NCBI RefSeq assembly: GCF_036347055.1
Contig: NZ_CP108882.1
Span: 6,002,001-6,066,000, forward strand
Direction: 5' to 3'
DNA from: Streptomyces sp. NBC_00820
GTDB taxonomy: Bacteria > Actinomycetota > Actinomycetes > Streptomycetales > Streptomycetaceae
DNA: 64,000 nucleotides
Shown here: positions 58,395-64,000 of the stretch, in pieces
Position numbering within the stretch: the first letter of the stretch is position 1
Layout: each line of letters opens with the position of its first letter
Translations under genes and position numbers: made by a program
The notes under the pieces: model-generated
The model's input: the letters and a program-made list of their open reading frames with translations, nothing else
Databases searched by the model: none
Told to the model about the DNA's origin: nothing

Positions 58395-59282
58395 GTGAGT
58401 ACCCTTGCGCACACCATGATGACCGCCGCCCGCTCCTCCGACTCCGGCCTGGTCGGCCCGGGCGAACTCGACCGTTACCCCTACGCCGATTCCCCGGCGC
58501 CCGACCGCGTCACCCCGCCCGCCTGGGACGGAGCGGACCACGAGCTGGGCCGCGTGGGCCGGCGCGGCACGGGCAACCGTGGACGCGGCCTGCACGGCCA
58601 GCTCGTTCAGCAGCTGGGACAGATGATCGTCTCCGGCGACCTGGGCGCGGACCGCCCGCTGGTCCCCGAGGAGATCGGCCAGCGTTTCGAGGTCTCCCGC
58701 ACCGTCGTCCGCGAATCCCTTCGCGTCCTGGAGGCCAAGGGGCTCGTCAGCGCCCGCCCCAACGTCGGCACGCGCGTGCGTCCCGTCAGCGACTGGAACC
58801 TCCTGGACCCGGACATCATCGAGTGGCGGGCCTTCGGGCCGCAGCGTGACGATCAGCGCCGCGAGCTGAGCGAGCTGCGCTGGACGATCGAGCCGCTGGC
58901 CGCCCGCCTCGCCGCCGGGCACGGCCGTGAGGAGGTGCAGCAGCGCCTCTCAGACATGGTCGAGATCATGAGCCACGCCTTCGCGCAGGGTGACGCGCTG
59001 ACCTTCTCGCGTGCCGACGCCGAGTTCCACGGGCTGCTCATCCAGATCGCGGGCAACCGCATGCTGGATCACCTCTCCGGGATCGTCTCCGCCGCCCTTC
59101 AGGTCTCCGGCGGTCCGGTCACGGGGTGTGACCGGCCGACCGAGGCCTCCCTCGCGCAGCACGCGCGGATCGTGGACGCCATCGGCACCGGTGACGGCAC
59201 GGCGGCCGAGTCGGCCATGCGCCAGCTGCTCACCGTCCACCCCGAGGTGGAGCGCGTGGTTCCAGCCCCGCGCGAGCACTGA
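58395..59282 (+). CDS. whiH: Sporulation regulator WhiH (GntR family)
   Basis: A 295-residue GntR/FadR-subfamily regulator needed for septation of aerial hyphae in Streptomyces. The winged helix is 'LHGQLVQQLGQMIVSGDLGA' then 'EEIGQRFEVSRTVVRESLRV' and 'LEAKGLVSARPNVGTRVRPV'. An all-helical ligand-binding domain of FCD type follows ('SELRWTIEPLAARLAAGHGR', 'FSRADAEFHGLLIQIAGNRM', 'LAQHARIVDAIGTGDGTAAE'). The start is a GTG at 58395 with AAAGG upstream. The gene name rests on the position next to hrdB and on similarity recalled for WhiH. Confidence 0.9.
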   Translation: MSTLAHTMMTAARSSDSGLVGPGELDRYPYADSPAPDRVTPPAWDGADHELGRVGRRGTGNRGRGLHGQLVQQLGQMIVSGDLGADRPLVPEEIGQRFEVSRTVVRESLRVLEAKGLVSARPNVGTRVRPVSDWNLLDPDIIEWRAFGPQRDDQRRELSELRWTIEPLAARLAAGHGREEVQQRLSDMVEIMSHAFAQGDALTFSRADAEFHGLLIQIAGNRMLDHLSGIVSAALQVSGGPVTGCDRPTEASLAQHARIVDAIGTGDGTAAESAMRQLLTVHPEVERVVPAPREH

Positions 59283-59342
59283 CCCGTACCGAAGACAGTG
59301 CGGACGCCGGTGTGTGTCGTGCTCGTGGACCCATGGGCGATG

Positions 59343-59359
59343 CCGGGTCCGGGACCCGG
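59343..59359 (+). terminator. Palindrome downstream of whiH
   Basis: CCGGGTCC-G-GGACCCGG, 8-bp arms with a single central base, 61 bp after the whiH stop. It could form a cruciform or hairpin terminator. Confidence 0.5.
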
Positions 59360-59526
59360 ACGCCGCCGGACCCCGCCGGATTCCCCGCAGTCCGGTCGGG
59401 CCCGGCGGTGAGCCGGGCCGCCCGGGCCGGCGGAGCGGTCCCGGCCGCGACGACAGATCCCTCTCTGTTCATATATGACCGCTTTCGGCCACTTACGGGG
59501 TGTGACTCGGGCCACGCAGATTGGGC

Positions 59527-59553
59527 GTAACGCTCTTGGAGACAGCGCGATGA
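59527..59553 (+). promoter_or_regulatory. Putative hrdB promoter (GTAAC-N16-CGATGA)
   Basis: GTAAC (59527-59531) and CGATGA (59548-59553) are separated by 16 bp and lie about 160 bp before the hrdB start. The pair resembles what I recall of the ECF sigma ShbA-dependent hrdB promoter. GGAAT (59576-59580 region) further down is a possible start of a sigma-R-type -35, but its spacing to a GTT is poor. Confidence 0.5.
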
Positions 59554-59716
59554 CCTAAGAGGTGACAGCCGAGGAAGGAATACGGACGCCGTGCCAGGCG
59601 CTGTGTATCTTCCCGGCCCCCGCCCGCGCCGTCGACCCATCCCCAGGTCGGTGGTCGGCCTCCGTCCGTCGTGGACGGGGCCGGAAGCCGTTTTCCAACG
59701 TTCCGAGAGGTTGTTC

Positions 59717-61240
59717 GTGTCGGCCAGCACATCCCGTACGCTCCCGCCGGAGATCGCCGAGTCCGTCTCTGTCATGGCGCTCATTGAGCGGGGAAAGGCT
59801 GAGGGGCAGATCGCCGGCGACGACGTGCGTCGGGCCTTCGAAGCTGACCAGATCCCGGCCACTCAGTGGAAGAACGTACTGCGCAGCCTCAACCAGATTC
59901 TTGAGGAAGAGGGTGTGACGCTGATGGTCAGTGCAGCTGAGCCCAAGCGCACCCGAAAGAGCGTCGCAGCGAAGAGTCCGGCGAAGCGCACCGCCACCAA
60001 GACGGTCGCGGCGAAGACGGTGACCACCCGGAAGGCCACCGCCACCACGGCGGCCCCCTCCTCGTCCGCCGACGACTCCGCCGAGGCCCCCGCCAAGAAG
60101 GCCGCGGCCAAGAAGACGGTCGCGAAGAAGGCGACCGCGAAGAAGACCGTCGCCAAGAAGACGGCCGCCAAGAAGACCGGTGGCAAGAAGGACGACGCCG
60201 AGCTGCTCGAGGACGAGGTCCTCGAGGAGACCAAGGCCACCGACGAGCCCGAGGGCACCGAGAGTGCCGGCTTCGTGCTCTCGGACGAGGACGAGGACGA
60301 CGCGCCCGCCCAGCAGGTCGCTGCGGCCGGCGCCACCGCCGACCCGGTCAAGGACTACCTCAAGCAGATCGGCAAGGTCCCCCTGCTCAACGCCGAGCAG
60401 GAGGTCGAGCTCGCCAAGCGCATCGAGGCCGGTCTGTTCGCCGAGGACAAGCTGGCGAACGCCGACAAGCTCGCCCCGAAGCTCAAGCGCGAGCTGGAGA
60501 TCATCGCCGAGGACGGTCGCCGCGCCAAGAACCACCTCCTGGAGGCCAACCTCCGTCTGGTGGTCTCCCTGGCCAAGCGCTACACCGGCCGCGGCATGCT
60601 CTTCCTGGACCTCATCCAGGAGGGCAACCTCGGTCTGATCCGCGCGGTCGAGAAGTTCGACTACACCAAGGGCTACAAGTTCTCCACGTACGCCACCTGG
60701 TGGATCCGTCAGGCCATCACCCGCGCCATGGCCGACCAGGCCCGCACCATCCGTATCCCGGTGCACATGGTCGAGGTCATCAACAAGCTCGCGCGCGTGC
60801 AGCGCCAGATGCTCCAGGACCTGGGCCGTGAGCCCACCCCGGAGGAGCTGGCCAAGGAACTCGACATGACCCCGGAGAAGGTCATCGAGGTCCAGAAGTA
60901 CGGCCGCGAGCCCATCTCGCTGCACACCCCCCTGGGTGAGGACGGCGACAGTGAGTTCGGTGACCTCATCGAGGACTCCGAGGCCGTCGTCCCCGCCGAC
61001 GCCGTCAGCTTCACGCTCCTGCAGGAGCAGCTGCACTCCGTCCTGGACACCCTGTCCGAGCGCGAGGCCGGCGTCGTCTCCATGCGCTTCGGTCTCACCG
61101 ACGGTCAGCCGAAGACCCTCGACGAGATCGGCAAGGTCTACGGCGTGACGCGTGAGCGCATCCGTCAGATCGAGTCCAAGACCATGTCGAAGCTGCGCCA
61201 CCCGTCGCGTTCCCAGGTGCTGCGCGACTACCTCGACTAG
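59717..61240 (+). CDS. hrdB: Principal RNA polymerase sigma factor HrdB
   Basis: A 507-residue primary sigma-70 factor, essential for vegetative transcription. Region 1.1-like N-terminus '[20 protein letters not shown]', then a long Lys/Ala/Thr-rich stretch (about 75-150, with '[20 protein letters not shown]'), then an acidic segment ('[12 protein letters not shown]'). Region 1.2 begins '[20 protein letters not shown]'; region 2 is '[20 protein letters not shown]' with '[20 protein letters not shown]'; region 4.2 is '[20 protein letters not shown]'. GTG 59717 has GAGAGG 6 nt upstream. A terminator follows closely. Confidence 0.97.
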   Translation: MSASTSRTLPPEIAESVSVMALIERGKAEGQIAGDDVRRAFEADQIPATQWKNVLRSLNQILEEEGVTLMVSAAEPKRTRKSVAAKSPAKRTATKTVAAKTVTTRKATATTAAPSSSADDSAEAPAKKAAAKKTVAKKATAKKTVAKKTAAKKTGGKKDDAELLEDEVLEETKATDEPEGTESAGFVLSDEDEDDAPAQQVAAAGATADPVKDYLKQIGKVPLLNAEQEVELAKRIEAGLFAEDKLANADKLAPKLKRELEIIAEDGRRAKNHLLEANLRLVVSLAKRYTGRGMLFLDLIQEGNLGLIRAVEKFDYTKGYKFSTYATWWIRQAITRAMADQARTIRIPVHMVEVINKLARVQRQMLQDLGREPTPEELAKELDMTPEKVIEVQKYGREPISLHTPLGEDGDSEFGDLIEDSEAVVPADAVSFTLLQEQLHSVLDTLSEREAGVVSMRFGLTDGQPKTLDEIGKVYGVTRERIRQIESKTMSKLRHPSRSQVLRDYLD

Positions 61241-61257
61241 ATCTCGCCGCACGACGG

Positions 61258-61294
61258 CGAAGGCCCGGTTCCCCACGCGGGAGCCGGGCCTTCG
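61258..61294 (+). terminator. hrdB terminator, 16-bp stem
   Basis: CGAAGGCCCGGTTCCC (61258-61273) pairs with GGGAGCCGGGCCTTCG (61279-61294), with one G-T wobble and a 5-nt loop. Confidence 0.9.
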
Positions 61295-61361
61295 TGCTGC
61301 GCGCGGGCCCGCGGTGGATGACTCTGGGTGTTCCGACGCCACCTCTGAGTGAGGAGACCGT

Positions 61362-62198
61362 ATGCGCCGTTCCGTTACCCGGGCCCTGATCCGGCCGCTT
61401 GCCCTCGCGGCCGCCGCCACCGCCATACCCCTGTTCGGGGCGGCCCCGTCCAGCGCGGACAGTGTGGTGGTCGACGGGTTCCCGATCGACGTCTCCCAGG
61501 CTCCGTGGACGGTGGCACTGTCCAGCCGTGACCGGTTCGGGGGTACGCGGGCGGGGCAGTTCTGCGGCGGTGTGGCGATCGCGCCGACCACCGTACTCAC
61601 CGCGGCCCACTGTCTGGCCGAGGACGTCCTCGGGTCGTCACCGGCCCGCGTACCCGACCTCAAGGTCATCGCGGGGCGCACCGACCTGATGTCGAGCGAC
61701 GGCGAGGAGATCGCCGTGCGCGACGCCCGGGTCAATCCGGGCTACGACGCCGCCGCCAACTCCGGCGACTTCGCCGTGCTCACGCTCGACCGGCCGCTGC
61801 CGCAGAGTTCCGTCGTGGCCATGGCGGCCGCCGGTGACCCGGCGTACACAGCGGGCACGGAGGCCCTGGTGTCCGGGTGGGGCGACACCAGCGGTGGCGG
61901 TGCCTACCCGCGCCGGCTCCACGCCGCACGGGTGCACGTGCTGGCCGACGACCTCTGCTCCCGTGCCTATCCGGGGGGCCTGGGTGGCGCCTACCGCGCC
62001 GATTCCATGCTCTGCGCCGGAGAGGCCGTGGGCGGGCCGGACGCCTGCCAGGGGGACAGTGGTGGCCCTCTGGTGGCCGGGGGACGGCTGATCGGGCTCG
62101 TGTCCTGGGGCAGCGGGTGCGGACGGCCGGGCAATCCCGGGGTCTACACGCGCGTGTCCGACGTCGTGCGCCTGATGGGGGCGGCCGAAGGGTCGTAA
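61362..62198 (+). CDS. Secreted trypsin-like serine protease (S1A)
   Basis: A 278-residue secreted protease. The signal peptide is '[20 protein letters not shown]' onward to an 'AAPSSA' cleavage site. The mature N-terminus begins near '[20 protein letters not shown]'. The triad is complete: His in '[10 protein letters not shown]', Asp in '[11 protein letters not shown]' and Ser in '[15 protein letters not shown]'. '[20 protein letters not shown]' is the chymotrypsin C-terminal signature. The Asp six residues before the Ser (in DACQGDS) implies trypsin-like Arg/Lys specificity. ATG 61362 has GAGGAG upstream. It lies alone between two terminators. Confidence 0.93.
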   Translation: MRRSVTRALIRPLALAAAATAIPLFGAAPSSADSVVVDGFPIDVSQAPWTVALSSRDRFGGTRAGQFCGGVAIAPTTVLTAAHCLAEDVLGSSPARVPDLKVIAGRTDLMSSDGEEIAVRDARVNPGYDAAANSGDFAVLTLDRPLPQSSVVAMAAAGDPAYTAGTEALVSGWGDTSGGGAYPRRLHAARVHVLADDLCSRAYPGGLGGAYRADSMLCAGEAVGGPDACQGDSGGPLVAGGRLIGLVSWGSGCGRPGNPGVYTRVSDVVRLMGAAEGS

Positions 62199-62240
62199 AG
62201 GGCCCCAGGCGCCTCTGAGGGCGTCTCTGGGGTACGAGCG

Positions 62241-62275
62241 CGGGCGGCCGCTCCTGGTGGAGGAGCGGCCGCCCG
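62241..62275. terminator. Bidirectional terminator, 15-bp perfect stem
   Basis: CGGGCGGCCGCTCCT (62241-62255), loop GGTGG, then AGGAGCGGCCGCCCG (62261-62275), between convergent genes. Confidence 0.9.
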
Positions 62276-62318
62276 TTCGCCGGCCTGTGCCGGGACTGGC
62301 TCGTCGGGTGTGCGAGAT

Positions 62319-62549
62319 TCAGCGCTCTTCGGTGGAGGCCGTGCCCGGGATGGACGTCAGGCGCTCCGTCTCGTCCTGTATCTCAGCGGCGATCTTCTTG
62401 AGTTCTGGCTCGAACTTGCGACCGTGGTGGGCGCAGAAGAGCAGCTCTCCGCCGCTGAGCAGGACCACGCGCAGGTATGCCTGGGCGCCGCAGCGGTCGC
62501 AGCGATCGGCGGCCGTCAGCGGGCTCGCGGGGGTCAGAACAGTAGTCAC
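62319..62549 (-). CDS. Small zinc-ribbon protein (DUF7455-like)
   Basis: A 76-residue protein with 'CDRCGAQAYLRVVL' and 'LLFCAHHGRKFEPEL', a CxxC...CxxH set that probably binds one zinc, flanked by a charged helical C-terminus (KKIAAEIQDETERL). It is common in actinobacteria next to sigma-factor and topoisomerase genes; its function is unknown. The start is a GTG at 62549 with GAAGAGGCGAC upstream. Confidence 0.8.
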   Translation of the reverse strand: MTTVLTPASPLTAADRCDRCGAQAYLRVVLLSGGELLFCAHHGRKFEPELKKIAAEIQDETERLTSIPGTASTEER

Positions 62550-62990
62550 GTCGCCTCTTCTCTAGCTCGACGAGCTGTCGTACCAGGGTCAACATCCAAC
62601 CAGCCCGAAAACGTTCCCGCTCGTGGCTTTTCCTCGAAAAAATCTTTTCGGGGTGGCTGTCTGCTGCCGGTTGGCGGCGAATGTGCCGTAGTGCGTGTCT
62701 TATGTGCTTACGGGTTCGCGCTGTCTTCAGTCTCGGTCCTCCCGGCCGGGTTGCCGGTTGTTCATGAGGACGTGCCCGGAGCCTAAATGGTTCATGCCTC
62801 GAAGGGAACGTGATGTGTGCTTCACTCCATCGAGGGATCGAACACCCATACGAGCTTGGACTAGTCTGAGTTTTCCGACGAGGGTGGCGTTACACCGGCT
62901 CTACCAGGCCTCGGTACCCTCTGAGCGGCGACCGAAGCCGGCCCCTTACCCCAAAGGGGCTCATCTGAAATTCAGCGAGGAGCGAACCGC
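62550..62990. other. 441-bp intergenic region upstream of parE
   Basis: No gene is visible. The first ~150 bp are relatively AT-rich (AAAAAATCTTTTCG near 62639). GCCCCTT-acccca-AAGGGGC (62941-62960) is a perfect 7-bp hairpin 31 bp before the parE start and could be a leader attenuator. GAGGAG (62977-62982) is the parE ribosome site. Confidence 0.5.
62838..62853. promoter_or_regulatory. SOS-box-like sequence upstream of parE
   Basis: TCGAACACCCATACGA fits TCGAAC-N4-GTTCGA at 10 of 12 defined positions, with a perfect left half. It is about 140 bp before the parE start, next to TTGGAC/TAGTCT promoter-like hexamers. LexA binding is speculative. Confidence 0.35.

Positions 62991-64000
<1,010 letters not shown>

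Noticed and set aside
62550..62990. Small RNA or short peptide gene upstream of parE
   Set aside because: Only weak, unsupported reading frames and one small hairpin; nothing specific enough to call.

Overview
The window is high-GC actinobacterial DNA, almost certainly a Streptomyces chromosome. Evidence: very high third-position GC, many GTG and TTG starts, long GC hairpins as terminators, the principal sigma factor gene hrdB next to the sporulation regulator whiH, and an A-factor (gamma-butyrolactone, GBL) type signalling locus. The core gene order resembles, from memory, the Streptomyces coelicolor region that ends in whiH-hrdB; no database was consulted. I saw no rRNA, tRNA or CRISPR array.

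Layout. 0-33 kb is mostly conserved core: an AraC-type regulator fragment, a divergent SDR/MarR pair, the tRNA-modification genes miaB and miaA, dapF, an RSH (SpoT-like) protein, an M1 peptidase, hflX, a secreted protease, a three-gene NIS-siderophore block, a DinG-type helicase, lexA, nrdR-nrdJ, a TerD protein and four small enzyme genes. An intact IS481-family element sits between a membrane-protein gene and dapF with a 6-bp GCTAGC target duplication.

33.0-44.7 kb looks like an accessory block. It holds (a) a two-gene minus-strand cassette: a 1261-residue protein that joins an acyltransferase (AT) domain to an aminoglycoside-phosphotransferase-like (APH-like) kinase domain, and a 498-residue helical protein I cannot assign; (b) a divergent MFS exporter/ArsR regulator pair; (c) a GBL locus: TetR-type receptor homologue, OmpR-type response regulator, AfsA-type synthase and an extended SDR. 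Receptor-binding-site-like palindromes lie in all three promoters of (c). Intrinsic terminators with T-runs occur at 38.8 and 44.7 kb. The AT-kinase cassette is the best candidate for an undescribed system.

44.8-64 kb returns to core: rnhB, conserved hypothetical genes, a RecQ-type helicase fused to a phosphoribosyltransferase-like domain, a DUF4192 protein, a debranching-enzyme-like protein, an NrtR-type Nudix regulator, an ABC transporter in one polypeptide, whiH, hrdB, a trypsin-like protease, a small zinc-ribbon protein and the start of parE. Intergenic DNA here is rich in short tandem repeats: a 7-bp repeat of about 14 copies, an 83-bp direct duplication, and a 22-bp-phased array of ten imperfect palindromes.

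Working logic: stress and replication control are concentrated here (LexA with an SOS box; NrdR with two NrdR boxes controlling the B12-dependent ribonucleotide reductase; RSH; HflX; HrdB). At least thirteen genes show a TANNNT -10-like hexamer ending 6-9 nt before the start codon, which points to frequent leaderless transcription.
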